Assembly (NCBI GenBank): GCA_002412925.1
Contig: DHVZ01000053.1
Location: 1-64,000 of the forward strand
Direction: 5' to 3'
Source: Anaerolineales bacterium UBA5195
GTDB lineage: Bacteria; Chloroflexota; Anaerolineae; Anaerolineales; Villigracilaceae
Length of the DNA stretch: 64,000 bases
Positions 1-8,570 of this stretch are shown in pieces. The notes beneath the pieces are model-generated. The model did not search any database. It saw nothing but the letters and a program-made list of their open reading frames with translations, and was not told the DNA's origin. The position numbers and the translations under genes are program-made. How positions within the stretch are numbered: the stretch's first letter is position 1; each line of letters opens with the position of its first letter.

Positions 1-178
1 ATCCTTTTTTCGCCAGAGTCCAGTAACCAATCGACGTCAAACTTCTCCAGGGACTTGCAGAAAATTCAACGCATCAAGGTATTGATGGCGGCTTACACAT
101 CCCCATCTTCGCAACGCGGATGCCATCCGAACGAAAGACGGGGTCCGTTATTATTTCCAGCGTTAGGTCTTCTGGAAG

Positions 179-208
179 CAAAAGACCAGAGCATGATCTG
201 GTCTTTTG
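179..208. terminator. bidirectional hairpin terminator
   Basis: The arms 179-190 and 197-208 pair fully around the 6-nt loop GCATGA. The core arms are AAAGACCAGA and TCTGGTCTTT. The downstream arm ends in TTTT, and the A-rich upstream arm gives a U tract in the other direction too. It probably ends a transcript entering from the left of the window. Confidence 0.7.
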
Positions 209-389
209 TGTGGAAAAGTTATCGAGTGGCGCTATGTTTGCCTATAGAGATGGGCCCCCAAGGGGCCACGTATCAATTAGGTGTTGGGTTTTTGAGATGG
301 TGCTGAATAGTGACCATCCAGCTACAAACCAGGGTGCGAATTTATCCTTCACAGAGAGAAGGCAATTCCCAAACGAACAAAAGCCAGGC

Positions 390-420
390 TTGCCTGTTAT
401 GAAACGATTATCGGTATAAT
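390..420 (+). promoter_or_regulatory. sigma70-like promoter of the SorC gene
   Basis: TTGCCT at 390-395 and a perfect TATAAT at 415-420 are 19 bases apart, slightly longer than ideal. A ribosome site AGAGG at 438-442 precedes the ATG at 448. Promoter identity is inferred from consensus only. Confidence 0.5.
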
Positions 421-447
421 ACCCCTATCCCAATACAAGAGGCGTTC

Positions 448-1464
448 ATGGCCCGCTCAAAAAATAAAATTGACTTCCGTTTGCTCACCAAGGTCAGCAA
501 ACTCTATTACGAAGACAATCTCAACCAGGATGAAATCGTTGCTCGCCTGCACATCTCGCGCTCAACGATTTCACGGCTGCTCTCACAGGCCCGAGAGGAG
601 GGGATTGTCAAAATCATAGTCATCCCGCCCACCGGGACTTATGCTGCGCTCGAAACATGCATCGAGCAGAAATATGGCGTGGAGGAAGTCATCGTCGCCG
701 ACGTGCCCGCCCCTGACTCCCCGCAGATGATGGCCCGCGAATTGGGTGCCGCCGCCGCCAATTACCTCCTCCGCGTCCTCGCGCCAAATGATGTAGTCGG
801 CGTTTCATGGGGCTACACCATTCGGGGCATGGTCGCCGCCCTGGAGCCCAAAAGTTTCCCCAACGTGCGCATCGTCCAGATGACCGGTGGCATCGGTAAA
901 CCAGAATCCGAGTCACATGCTACCGAGTTATGCCACAAATTGGCGCGCACACTCTCTTGCAAACTGGCTCTGCTGCCCGCCCCTGGAATCGTTCAAAATA
1001 AGCAAACCCGCGAAGTCTATCTGTTGGATGAACACGTCCGCACGGCCATCAACCTGCTCCCCAAGATCACAATGGCCATCGTTGGCATCGGTTCGCTCAA
1101 TTCCTACTCCATCTCCGTGCGCGATGAAACCATCCTGACCCAGGCAGACCTTAATGAAGCGATTGCCAACGGCGCGGTCGGCGATCTTGCGAACCGGTTT
1201 ATTGACTCCCACGGCCAACCGGTTCAGGCTGAGTTGAACGAGCGCATCATCGGTATCGGCCTCGACGACCTGCGCCAAATTCCGCGTGTGGTCGGTGTAG
1301 CGGGCGGTGCCAACAAAATCGAGCCGATTCGCGCTGCCTTGCGCGGAAAACTGATCGATGTGCTCATCACCGACCAGGCGACAGCGGAAGACCTGGCAAA
1401 GACAAAACCTTCAAAGCCTGATCCAGCACCAGCACCCAATCCGGCCCGGCAATCGGGGAAGTAA
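448..1464 (+). CDS. SorC-family sugar-responsive transcriptional regulator
   Basis: A 338-residue protein with an N-terminal helix-turn-helix (about residues 14-60, with YYEDNLNQDEIVARL and SRSTISRLL) and a SorC effector domain to about residue 315. The effector domain has the typical GISWG-like segment (here GVSWGYTIRGMV) and the VVGVAGGA motif. The family binds phosphorylated sugars and controls adjacent catabolic operons. The start follows AGAGG by five bases. The last 20 or so residues are proline-rich and have no counterpart in the two other SorC proteins of this window, which stop just after the LITD motif. Here the frame runs on, antisense, into the 3' end of the convergent glycosidase gene, so the native stop codon has apparently been lost. 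It may control the GntR/GH4 operon or the glycosidase, but its target is not evident. Confidence 0.9.
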   Translation: MARSKNKIDFRLLTKVSKLYYEDNLNQDEIVARLHISRSTISRLLSQAREEGIVKIIVIPPTGTYAALETCIEQKYGVEEVIVADVPAPDSPQMMARELGAAAANYLLRVLAPNDVVGVSWGYTIRGMVAALEPKSFPNVRIVQMTGGIGKPESESHATELCHKLARTLSCKLALLPAPGIVQNKQTREVYLLDEHVRTAINLLPKITMAIVGIGSLNSYSISVRDETILTQADLNEAIANGAVGDLANRFIDSHGQPVQAELNERIIGIGLDDLRQIPRVVGVAGGANKIEPIRAALRGKLIDVLITDQATAEDLAKTKPSKPDPAPAPNPARQSGK

Positions 1465-2737
1465 AGGTCACGGTTTCATTGGAATATTCCCCCGCATCGT
1501 GAGTCTTGCCATTGCGCGGATCAAACCACCAGGCTTTGACCCTGCCCGAAAGGCAACTCAAATCCACCCGTAAACTTTGTTCCGCTAGTGGAAAGTACAC
1601 CATTCCATACGATCCATCGGCGCAGCGTGTGGCAACCGGGTGCGCCGCGCGGATTGGGTCGAAGTGCTTCCCGTTATCCACCGGCGGTAGTTCTGGCAGA
1701 CCGGGCAGCATCTCTTGCGCCGGAATACGGCTCAGGTACGGGCGTGAAAGCATCAGGTTCTTGAGATGCACCATTTGAGCCGCACCGGGCCGCAGAATAG
1801 CTTCATCCCAGGTCGGCATGGGGAAATTGACCGGCGCGCGCTGCAAAGTCCAGAACTGCCAGATGGAGTGATGCCCGTAAGTGTGTCCGCACGCTCCGGC
1901 AAAGACAGCCCGATAAGCCTGTTTGCGCACGTCGTAATCCGAAAAGCGCCCAAAATCGGCTAGCCATTTGCGCGTGAACGGGTTAATCGGGTGATCCTCG
2001 TAGTTAGGTTCGGCATCCAGCACCGGCTTGACAGGAACGCGCTGGTAATCGGAGGCGATCATCTCCCAGTTGGGCGTATCCAACAACGAGTGACCAGATT
2101 GACACATGTTCAGCTCCAGCCATTCGGCCTCATGCAGCCAGTCCGATGAGCTGTTACCGCCCCTGGGGTGATATGTAAAAAGCGGACGTCGCCCCAGCCC
2201 TTCCACAATCCCCTCTGCCAGCGCCGCCCAGAGCGCTTCATAGCCATCGGCCGGGCGGTCACCGCCCAAAATCCACAGGAGGTTGGTTTCGTTGCGATAG
2301 CGCTGCCCCAGGAATCTCCCGTAAATTCGCACATTTTCAAGGTTGAAGATCTCAGGGCCCAGCCCCCATTGCGCCGTAATTTTGTCTGCCCAGGTGGGCA
2401 GCAAACCAAGATAGAGGCCTTTTTCAGCGGCGAGATGGATGATTTCATCCACAAAACGAAAATAGGGTTCGTTCGGGCGCGTGGGGTCATCGCCCAGCAG
2501 AGAAACATGTCCGTTGGCATTGGGTGTATGCAGGCCATCCAGTTCAGCCAGGATCGCGGCCTGGATAACATTAAATCCCTGCTGACGGCGGGTTTCCAGA
2601 TAATATTCAACTTCCGCACGGTTCAGGCGGTGGAATAATTCCCAGGCAGTATCGGCCAGCCAGAAAAAAGGTTGGCCGCTTTCGGTAACCAGAAATCGCC
2701 CGCTTGAGTCCGGATAGATAGGTTCGAGAGTCATCCT
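1367..2737 (-). CDS. DUF4038 (GH140-like) glycoside hydrolase
   Basis: A 456-residue protein matching DUF4038 glycosidases: FFWLADTAWELFHR near the N terminus, a (beta/alpha)8 body to about residue 330, and a C-terminal collagenase-associated domain from about residue 345. The family includes apiosidases acting on plant side chains. Candidate catalytic acids are the Asp in LGGDRP and the Glu in LDAEPNYE, assigned by analogy only. There is no signal peptide, so it probably acts in the cytoplasm on imported oligosaccharides. I chose the ATG at 2737 because GGAAATTAGG precedes it. An upstream start at 2773 would enter the SorC relic. The family normally ends at about DWVLVL, but here some 17 extra residues run antisense into the SorC gene, an overlap of 98 bases. 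Confidence 0.85.
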   Translation of the reverse strand, partial: RMTLEPIYPDSSGRFLVTESGQPFFWLADTAWELFHRLNRAEVEYYLETRRQQGFNVIQAAILAELDGLHTPNANGHVSLLGDDPTRPNEPYFRFVDEIIHLAAEKGLYLGLLPTWADKITAQWGLGPEIFNLENVRIYGRFLGQRYRNETNLLWILGGDRPADGYEALWAALAEGIVEGLGRRPLFTYHPRGGNSSSDWLHEAEWLELNMCQSGHSLLDTPNWEMIASDYQRVPVKPVLDAEPNYEDHPINPFTRKWLADFGRFSDYDVRKQAYRAVFAGACGHTYGHHSIWQFWTLQRAPVNFPMPTWDEAILRPGAAQMVHLKNLMLSRPYLSRIPAQEMLPGLPELPPVDNGKHFDPIRAAHPVATRCADGSYGMVYFPLAEQSLRVDLSCLSGRVKAWWFDPRNGKTHDAGEYSNETVTFTSPIAGPDWVLVLDQALKVLSLPGLPLSPGR

Positions 2738-2775
2738 AATTTCCTTCAATAATGTTGTAAACGCAAGCAGCACAA

Positions 2776-2886
2776 AGCGTAGTGGGTGTCGCAGGTGGTG
2801 CAGAGAAGTTGGATGCCATCCGAGCAGCCTTACGCGGCAATTTGCTCATAGTATTGATTACTGACCAAGCAACAGCCGAGGTTTTG
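2776..2886 (+). pseudogene. C-terminal relic of a SorC regulator
   Basis: The plus strand encodes a clear SorC C-terminal segment with VVGVAGGAEKLDAIRAALRG and then VLITDQATAEVL. It is not preceded by the rest of a SorC gene: the glycosidase start lies at 2737 on the other strand, and the kinase gene ends at 2912. The DNA is clearly diverged from the matching segment of the intact SorC gene (1285-1400), so this is an old remnant of a paralogue and not a fresh duplication. Confidence 0.8.
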
Positions 2887-2911
2887 CCTGGGTTTTGTAG
2901 GTTACATCAAA

Positions 2912-3817
2912 CTACTTGTGTTGCTCTGCCAGCCAGTCTTCGAGCTGCGCAACGGTGGGAGAAGCCTCCCAGCCACCGTAGGCAGTCGTGGAGAGACCAC
3001 CACAAAAATTGCCGCAGCGCAGGCAGTCTTCCAGTAAGTATTTGTGCAAAACCCCATACAAGAATCCGCAGTCGAAGTTATCGCCAGCGCCGGTGGTATC
3101 TACCACAGAAACAGAAAGCCCCGGCATCTGCACCTGCTCCTCCCTGCGCCTGGCAATCACGCCGTCCGCCCCCAGTTTAATTACTACCGTGGGAGTTAAT
3201 TGGGCCAGCCGGTCCAGGGCAGCCTCAGTTGTTGCTTCACCGGTCAGGCGCAGGGCTTCTTCCTGATTGGGGGCAAAAATATCGACCGAACGAAGGGCCG
3301 CAACCACTTGCGGGTCATCCAGGCTGGCATCAGTTGCCTGGCATTCCATGAAGATGATCGCGCCAACTTCGCGTGCCGCTTCAACTGTCTTGTGAAAATC
3401 CGGGGCGGAAGACAACCCCATCAGCATCAGGCAGCGGGCGGGATTCTCTCGAATCAGGGCTGGCAGGTCGAAGGGTGGCAGGAGATCGACATAACTGAGA
3501 AAAGCCCGCTCGTGCGAAAACGAATAGGAAACGGTGACAGACTGAAGGGGGACAGCGTGCATCCGAAATAACCGCTCGCTCAAGTTTTGCTGACGGGCTT
3601 GTTCGAGCGCAAAGTGGCTGAAAAAGTCGTTCCCAAAATCGCAGGCCCAACCGACCTGCAAGCCCAGGCGGTTTAGCGCCACCGCCGGGATAAATCCCCC
3701 GCCCGGAATAACTTTCAAGTTTTTGCAGTAGACCTCATTGCCAAGTCGCGGCATTTCAGGTAGACCGGTAAACACCAGGTCGCAAAAATACATGCTGGGC
3801 AGCAGGATATCAAGCAT
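2912..3817 (-). CDS. PfkB-family carbohydrate kinase
   Basis: A 301-residue ribokinase-like kinase that phosphorylates a sugar or nucleoside with ATP. The N-terminal PfkB motif appears as GGGFIPAVALNRLG. The C-terminal signature DTTGAGDNFDCGFLYG holds the catalytic Asp and the anion hole (about residues 240-255). The start at 3817 follows AAGGAAG and lies 14 bases after the GH4 stop. Longer readings would overlap GH4. It is the last gene of the GntR-led operon, so it probably phosphorylates the monosaccharide released by GH4 or DUF4038 action. The substrate cannot be told from sequence. Its 3' end abuts the SorC relic on the other strand. Confidence 0.85.
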   Translation of the reverse strand: MLDILLPSMYFCDLVFTGLPEMPRLGNEVYCKNLKVIPGGGFIPAVALNRLGLQVGWACDFGNDFFSHFALEQARQQNLSERLFRMHAVPLQSVTVSYSFSHERAFLSYVDLLPPFDLPALIRENPARCLMLMGLSSAPDFHKTVEAAREVGAIIFMECQATDASLDDPQVVAALRSVDIFAPNQEEALRLTGEATTEAALDRLAQLTPTVVIKLGADGVIARRREEQVQMPGLSVSVVDTTGAGDNFDCGFLYGVLHKYLLEDCLRCGNFCGGLSTTAYGGWEASPTVAQLEDWLAEQHK

Positions 3818-3831
3818 GGCAGGCAACTTCC

Positions 3832-5220
3832 TTATGACCATTCGCCCACGTAGGAACGATGGGCTTCGAGATATTCGTCCACCAGGACGGTTGCACGTGA
3901 ATAAGACATGACCAGCGGGTGCGACATGAGCGCCAGGACGGCTTTTTCCCGGGATTGTTCGAAGATGGCTGATACGGCCAGTTTTTCGTAGTATTTCACT
4001 GAGCGCATGAGCAATTCCTGGTGTTCGGGAATCTCCCCAATTGGCAGGGGGTGCACCCCGCCGGAATCGACCATGCAACTGACTTCGACCACGTCGGTGA
4101 GGGACATGCAGGGAATTGCGCCGTTGTTTTTCAGGTTCAGGGCAGTATAAATGGGTTCGCTACCCTCCAGTCCCTGAATGATGTCAAGCGCCACGCCCGC
4201 GTAACCTTCCCCTTCCTCCGCTTGAAATTCCTGGCCGACCAACCGGGCGGCATCCTGCTCAGCCTGTTCCATGCTTGGGGCATCAGGGCGGGCGTAGTGC
4301 ATGTAAGTCGCGCCGCGGCGCTGGTTATAACCCTGATAAAGCGACAAGGTTTTAGCGGGGTTTTCGCGAATGTTGGTATCACTTAACTGGCCGAGCAAGC
4401 GCTGGTTTAATTCCAGAACTTCCTCACCCCGAGTTTTCCCATCCCCAAGAATCTGCTCGACGGCTTTTTCAGAGTAATAGTAATAGTACAGATACTCATT
4501 CAGCCACATACCAAAGCATTTGACCAACTCGGGCTGGAAAACTTTCAGGTCTGTCTTGGTCAAGAAATCAAAATCGTTCAGGAGGGGCAAAAGAACTTCC
4601 TGGTCGTCCAGTAAAATGCTGCGAACCCAAGAGAGATGATTGAGGCCAAAAACCTGTGGGCGTAATCGGCGGGAATCAACCTTGAGCCTGGTGGCAACTG
4701 CGTGTTGTGCCTGGTTGGCTCCATCGCAAATTCCGATGATACGCTCAAAACCTCGATCGTTCAAGGCTTGGGCCACCAAACCCGCCGGATTGGTGAAGTT
4801 GAACATCCATGCCTGTGGACAATGCTTTTTGATCAGGGTTGCATATTGAATAATGGCTGGAATACTGCGCATGGCCATTGCGAACCCGCCGGGGCCGGTG
4901 GTTTCCTGCCCGAGAACACCGTGCTTGAGTGCAATTCGTTCATCGAGGACACGTCCGATTTCATCACCAACGCGAATGGTCGTGACAACATAAGCAGCCC
5001 CAGCAAGCGCCGCAACTGGATCAGTTGTGTGGGTGATTCGAACCGCACTGCCCATCATTGACCCAATCTGGCGGCTGATGGCTGCCATGAGCTCCAATTT
5101 TTCACCTTTGATATCCATCAAGCAAATTTCGTCTAAATGGATTATGCTTGCCCTTTTGAGAGCTGAACCTACGAACAAGGGAGCGCGCACCCCGCCCCCG
5201 CCAATTACTGTTAATTTCAT
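3832..5220 (-). CDS. family 4 glycoside hydrolase (NAD- and Mn-dependent)
   Basis: A 462-residue GH4 enzyme. The N terminus MKLTVIGGGGVRAP is the NAD-binding start of the family. FNFTNPAGLV, a metal-ligand Cys in GICDG and a His in GLNHLSW are the classical GH4 active-site elements. GH4 enzymes cleave alpha- or beta-glycosides, often 6-phosphorylated, through a transient keto intermediate. GLNHLSW is most like the 6-phospho-beta-glucosidase branch, but no PTS is present, and several GH4 members act on unphosphorylated sugars. The start at 5220 follows GAGGTAAAAAC. It sits between the permease and kinase genes of one operon, consistent with intracellular hydrolysis of an imported disaccharide. 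Confidence 0.88.
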   Translation of the reverse strand: MKLTVIGGGGVRAPLFVGSALKRASIIHLDEICLMDIKGEKLELMAAISRQIGSMMGSAVRITHTTDPVAALAGAAYVVTTIRVGDEIGRVLDERIALKHGVLGQETTGPGGFAMAMRSIPAIIQYATLIKKHCPQAWMFNFTNPAGLVAQALNDRGFERIIGICDGANQAQHAVATRLKVDSRRLRPQVFGLNHLSWVRSILLDDQEVLLPLLNDFDFLTKTDLKVFQPELVKCFGMWLNEYLYYYYYSEKAVEQILGDGKTRGEEVLELNQRLLGQLSDTNIRENPAKTLSLYQGYNQRRGATYMHYARPDAPSMEQAEQDAARLVGQEFQAEEGEGYAGVALDIIQGLEGSEPIYTALNLKNNGAIPCMSLTDVVEVSCMVDSGGVHPLPIGEIPEHQELLMRSVKYYEKLAVSAIFEQSREKAVLALMSHPLVMSYSRATVLVDEYLEAHRSYVGEWS

Positions 5221-5257
5221 GTTTTTACCTCGCATGGAATGGATAATCGATTGCTCG

Positions 5258-6106
5258 TTACTGACCACTTAACGAACCCGCGGTAACGCCGCGAATGAAT
5301 TGCCGTTGGAATAATAAATAAATCAAAAGACTGGGAAGAATGACAATGATCGCCCCGGCAGCGGTGAGTGGTACATTGGCCGCCCAGCGCCCTTGAAATA
5401 GAGCCAAACCCAAGGGTAACGGGCGCAGCGCATCTGATGAAATCATCACCAGCGCAATCATAAAATCATTCCAGGTCCAGACAAAAAAGAGCACCATCAT
5501 GGTTGAGATCGCCGCTGTCGCATTCGGTACCAGGACTTTCCAGAGAATTTGCCAACTGTTGCAGCCATCCATCTGGGCGGCATCCAATAAATCCCTGGGA
5601 AAACTGGCGAAAAAGCTGCGCATCCAAAAAATGCCAAAGCAGACACTCATTCCTATTTGGGGGATAATCATGGCAGCATAGGTGTCAATTAATCCGAGGG
5701 ATTTCTGCAAATGATAAAGCGGGATGATGTAGGTTTCTTGTGGAACCATCAAGCCGAGCAGGAAAATGACAAACAAAACCCGATCCAGCGGGAAGCGCAT
5801 CTGGCCGAAGGCGTAACCAGCCAAAATTGAGAACAAAGAACCAATCAGAACAACGGGGATCGTAACATAGAGGCTATTGAGAAAATATTGCCCAAAATGG
5901 CCCTGGCTCCAAGCGTTAAGATAGTTTTGCAAATGCCAGTTTTCTGGCAGTGTAAATGCGCCTCGGACAAGTTCAGCGGGGGTTTTGAAACTGGCCAGAA
6001 AAATGGAAAAAAAAGGCGCGATGATGATAAGCATCAGAAAGACGAGGAAGATAAGCGTGAGTGTTTTAAGGGAGGAGAAGATTGTTTTTTTCGATTGGAG
6101 AGCCAT
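5258..6106 (-). CDS. CUT1 sugar ABC permease, MalG type
   Basis: A 282-residue inner-membrane permease with six predicted transmembrane segments. The cytoplasmic EAA loop appears as DAAQMDGCNSWQILWKVLVP (about residues 190-210), which docks the ATPase. The C terminus is the usual short RQFIRGVTAGSLSGQ-like tail of MalG proteins. ATG 6106 has AGGA eight bases upstream; ATG 6115 is the alternative. It pairs with the MalF-type gene just upstream. No MsmK/MalK-type ATPase is encoded in this operon, so a shared ATPase encoded elsewhere is expected, as is common for CUT1 systems. Confidence 0.9.
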   Translation of the reverse strand: MALQSKKTIFSSLKTLTLIFLVFLMLIIIAPFFSIFLASFKTPAELVRGAFTLPENWHLQNYLNAWSQGHFGQYFLNSLYVTIPVVLIGSLFSILAGYAFGQMRFPLDRVLFVIFLLGLMVPQETYIIPLYHLQKSLGLIDTYAAMIIPQIGMSVCFGIFWMRSFFASFPRDLLDAAQMDGCNSWQILWKVLVPNATAAISTMMVLFFVWTWNDFMIALVMISSDALRPLPLGLALFQGRWAANVPLTAAGAIIVILPSLLIYLLFQRQFIRGVTAGSLSGQ

Positions 6107-6119
6107 TGGAACCATCCTA

Positions 6120-7010
6120 TTAATCTGAGGGCGCAGCTTTGAGCAAAAGATAGGAAATCAGCAAGATTGCCAGGGTTAGCACCACAGCAATAGAAGAGGC
6201 ATATCCCATGCGATTGAGTTGGAAGGCGTTCTGATACAAATACAGGCTTGTGACCATGGTTTCATTTCCCGGGCCGCCGCGCGTGGTAACAAAGACCAGG
6301 TCAAAGGCCCTTAAGGCTGAAATAAGCGTGGAAACGGCAGCGACCATGATTTCGGCGCGGATGCCGGGAATGGTGATGTACCACAATTGAGCCAGTTCGT
6401 TGGCCCCATCCACTTTGGCAGCGTCGTAGAGCGATTCGTCGATATTTTGCACACCTGCCATGAATAAAACCAGGCAAAAGCCAAATTGCACCCAGGTAGC
6501 AATCACTCCTACGGCGGGTTGGGCGAGGGCAAAATCACCCAGCCACGGGAAAGCCAGCGCATCCAGCCCGATGGCACGCAGGGATGAATTTAACAAGCCA
6601 AAAACCGGGTTATAAATCCAGCGCCAGGCAACGCCTACCACCACCATTGGCATAATGTAGGGGAGAAAAAAACTGGCGCGGAAAAAGTTTCTGCCGATCA
6701 CTTCGCGCCGGGTCAGTAGCGCGGTCAAAATGAGCGCCAAGACAATTGGGAAAAGGGTGTAATACAAGATGAAGCGGAAATTATTTACGATAGCTTTCCG
6801 AAAGACCTGATCCTGGAATAATTCCTGGTAGTTTGCCAGTCCATTAAAGACCGGTGCACTAAAGCCAGTCCAATTGAAAAAGCTATACCAGAGTGTATTA
6901 ATGATCGGGAACAAGATAAAGATTGCATAGACCATCAGTGCTGGTAAAACATAAGTGAACGCAGTCAACTTACCAAGCCAGGTTTTACCGGTCAGGGGCT
7001 TTCTGTCCAT
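6120..7010 (-). CDS. CUT1 sugar ABC permease, MalF type
   Basis: A 296-residue permease with an N-terminal transmembrane segment near residues 14-36 and five more downstream. The EAA loop appears as DAAKVDGANELAQLWYITIP. It forms a heterodimer with the MalG-type protein encoded next. A strong hairpin lies between the binding-protein stop and this start. The gene ends five bases before the first possible start of the partner permease, indicating one transcript. Confidence 0.9.
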   Translation of the reverse strand: MDRKPLTGKTWLGKLTAFTYVLPALMVYAIFILFPIINTLWYSFFNWTGFSAPVFNGLANYQELFQDQVFRKAIVNNFRFILYYTLFPIVLALILTALLTRREVIGRNFFRASFFLPYIMPMVVVGVAWRWIYNPVFGLLNSSLRAIGLDALAFPWLGDFALAQPAVGVIATWVQFGFCLVLFMAGVQNIDESLYDAAKVDGANELAQLWYITIPGIRAEIMVAAVSTLISALRAFDLVFVTTRGGPGNETMVTSLYLYQNAFQLNRMGYASSIAVVLTLAILLISYLLLKAAPSD

Positions 7011-7046
7011 AATATTCTCCTGGGAAACAGGATAAAATGAAGATGA

Positions 7047-7106
7047 GGCCCATCCCTCGGAACATGATTCGTTTGCCGCGAATATTTTTCTTCCGGGGGA
7101 TGGGTC
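7047..7106 (-). other. intercistronic hairpin after the binding-protein gene
   Basis: Arms 7047-7060 and 7093-7106 pair over 14 bases with two G-U wobbles (core CCCATCCC with GGGATGGG) around a 32-nt loop. There is no U tract, so it is more likely an RNA-stability or attenuation element that lets the binding protein exceed the permeases than a true terminator. Equivalent hairpins occur in the two other transporter operons of the window. Confidence 0.6.
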
Positions 7107-7125
7107 GAGTTAGTTTTGGTAAAAA

Positions 7126-8520
7126 CTACTTGTTTTCCAGGAATTTAACGTAATCCTGGTTGAGTTTGGCAACAAATTCTTCGGGGGTGATTTTCCCTGC
7201 CATGAGTTCCTGCAAACTGGCAGTACTGGTATCGTACATGGTGGGAGTGACCCAATCGAAATAGTAGCCTACGCTGTTGTTTTGATTAGCATATACCCAG
7301 GCTCTGACAATGTCTTTGACCAGGCCTTCTTCCAATTTGCTGGTATCGACAGGATAGACTGGCAATGTTCCAGAAGCCAGGAGCGCTTCGGCAGTCTCAT
7401 CTGAAAACAGGTAGTTGATATACTCTGCTGCTTGATCGGGGTAGGGACATTTCGCGCTGATGGCATAACCCGATCCTGCGCCACCCACTGAAAGTTTATA
7501 GCCGCCAGATTCGAGCGGAGGTACCAGGAAAAAGCCAAGGTTGGCTCCATTTGGTCCGGCGAGCAGATCGGCGCTGAGCCAGTTCCCGGTCAGCATCATG
7601 GCGCCTTGTCCAGAAGAGAAGAGCTGCCAAGAATCGTCATAACCGATGCCTTCAAAGCCTTTTGTCAGATATCCAGCTTCGACCCAGGCTTGCAGCTTTT
7701 TGGCTGCCTCCAGATTGGCGGGATTCTCAAATGTGACGTCACCGGTGGTGAACATAAAACTATCGTACCATTTCCGTTCAGCCAGGGCCGCATTCTGGAT
7801 CTCGCTGTATAGGTGAATAGCGGGCCAACCATCCAGGCCACCATAAACCAAGGGCGTCTCCCCTTTTTCTTTGAGAGTCTTCATCAAACCCTCAAATTCG
7901 GCATACGTTTGGGGAACAGCCAGACCATACTTGGCGAAGAGGTCTTTTCGGTAATAGACCCCCACAATCTCAGCATTGGTTGGTAACCCATATAAGGCCC
8001 CAGTTCCCATCTTTTTGCCATCTTCTGTCCAACTGTTCAGGGCCGCAAGACCAACCGGAAAATTAACATACCAGCCAAAGCTTTTGGCATACTTATCGAG
8101 AGGTAAAAGCAAGCCAGCCGCCACAAAGGCGCCCATATCTGATTGGCCCTGATTAACCATGGAGATACAGGGGCCTTCAGGGCTACTCATTGCCAAGGGA
8201 AGAGTAGCTTTTAAATCGTCTAGGGTCTTGGCCTCTCGGACAACGGTTACATTCGGATAAGCAGCTTGGTAGCGTTCAATGATCCCGTCCATAATCGCAC
8301 TCTCTTCAGGACGAGCAGCTTGATCCCAAACCAATAGCTTGATTGGTTCAGCCTGGGGCGCTTCAGCCGGGGCAGTAGTTGCTGCTGTTGGGGGTGCTTC
8401 GGTCGCTGCCAAGGCCGGCGCAGAAGTTGGCGCGGCAACTGGCACAGGCTGGCAGGCAGCAACTGACCAAACCATGGCCAGCGCAACCAGCAGGGAAGCA
8501 AAACGTAAGAATTTTCTCAT
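7126..8520 (-). CDS. CUT1 sugar-binding lipoprotein
   Basis: A 464-residue family 1 extracellular solute-binding protein. A Sec signal ends in a lipobox (VAAC, Cys at about residue 23), then an Ala/Pro/Thr-rich tether of about 40 residues precedes the binding domain, so it is membrane-anchored on the outer face. It delivers an oligosaccharide to the adjacent permeases. The spacing from the upstream GntR gene (51 bases) suggests co-transcription. The ligand is unknown, but the GH4 and kinase genes point to a short glycoside. Confidence 0.9.
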   Translation of the reverse strand: MRKFLRFASLLVALAMVWSVAACQPVPVAAPTSAPALAATEAPPTAATTAPAEAPQAEPIKLLVWDQAARPEESAIMDGIIERYQAAYPNVTVVREAKTLDDLKATLPLAMSSPEGPCISMVNQGQSDMGAFVAAGLLLPLDKYAKSFGWYVNFPVGLAALNSWTEDGKKMGTGALYGLPTNAEIVGVYYRKDLFAKYGLAVPQTYAEFEGLMKTLKEKGETPLVYGGLDGWPAIHLYSEIQNAALAERKWYDSFMFTTGDVTFENPANLEAAKKLQAWVEAGYLTKGFEGIGYDDSWQLFSSGQGAMMLTGNWLSADLLAGPNGANLGFFLVPPLESGGYKLSVGGAGSGYAISAKCPYPDQAAEYINYLFSDETAEALLASGTLPVYPVDTSKLEEGLVKDIVRAWVYANQNNSVGYYFDWVTPTMYDTSTASLQELMAGKITPEEFVAKLNQDYVKFLENK

Positions 8521-8570
8521 TTTATTTTCTCCTTTTCATAATGGATTTGAACACAGCATGACAAGATAGA

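Larger units (their letters stand above)
1..447. other. non-coding left edge
   Basis: I see no supportable gene in this stretch. The two short overlapping reading frames here (55-306 and 120-419) have no recognisable motif and no convincing ribosome site. The stretch holds a strong hairpin at 179-208 and a promoter-like sequence before the SorC gene that starts at 448. Confidence 0.6.

Noticed and set aside
55..419. Two overlapping short plus-strand reading frames at the left edge
   Set aside because: No motif, no good ribosome site, and a strong terminator hairpin lies inside them.
2737..2773. Upstream start of the glycosidase at 2773
   Set aside because: The extra residues are unlike the family, and a good ribosome site precedes the start at 2737.
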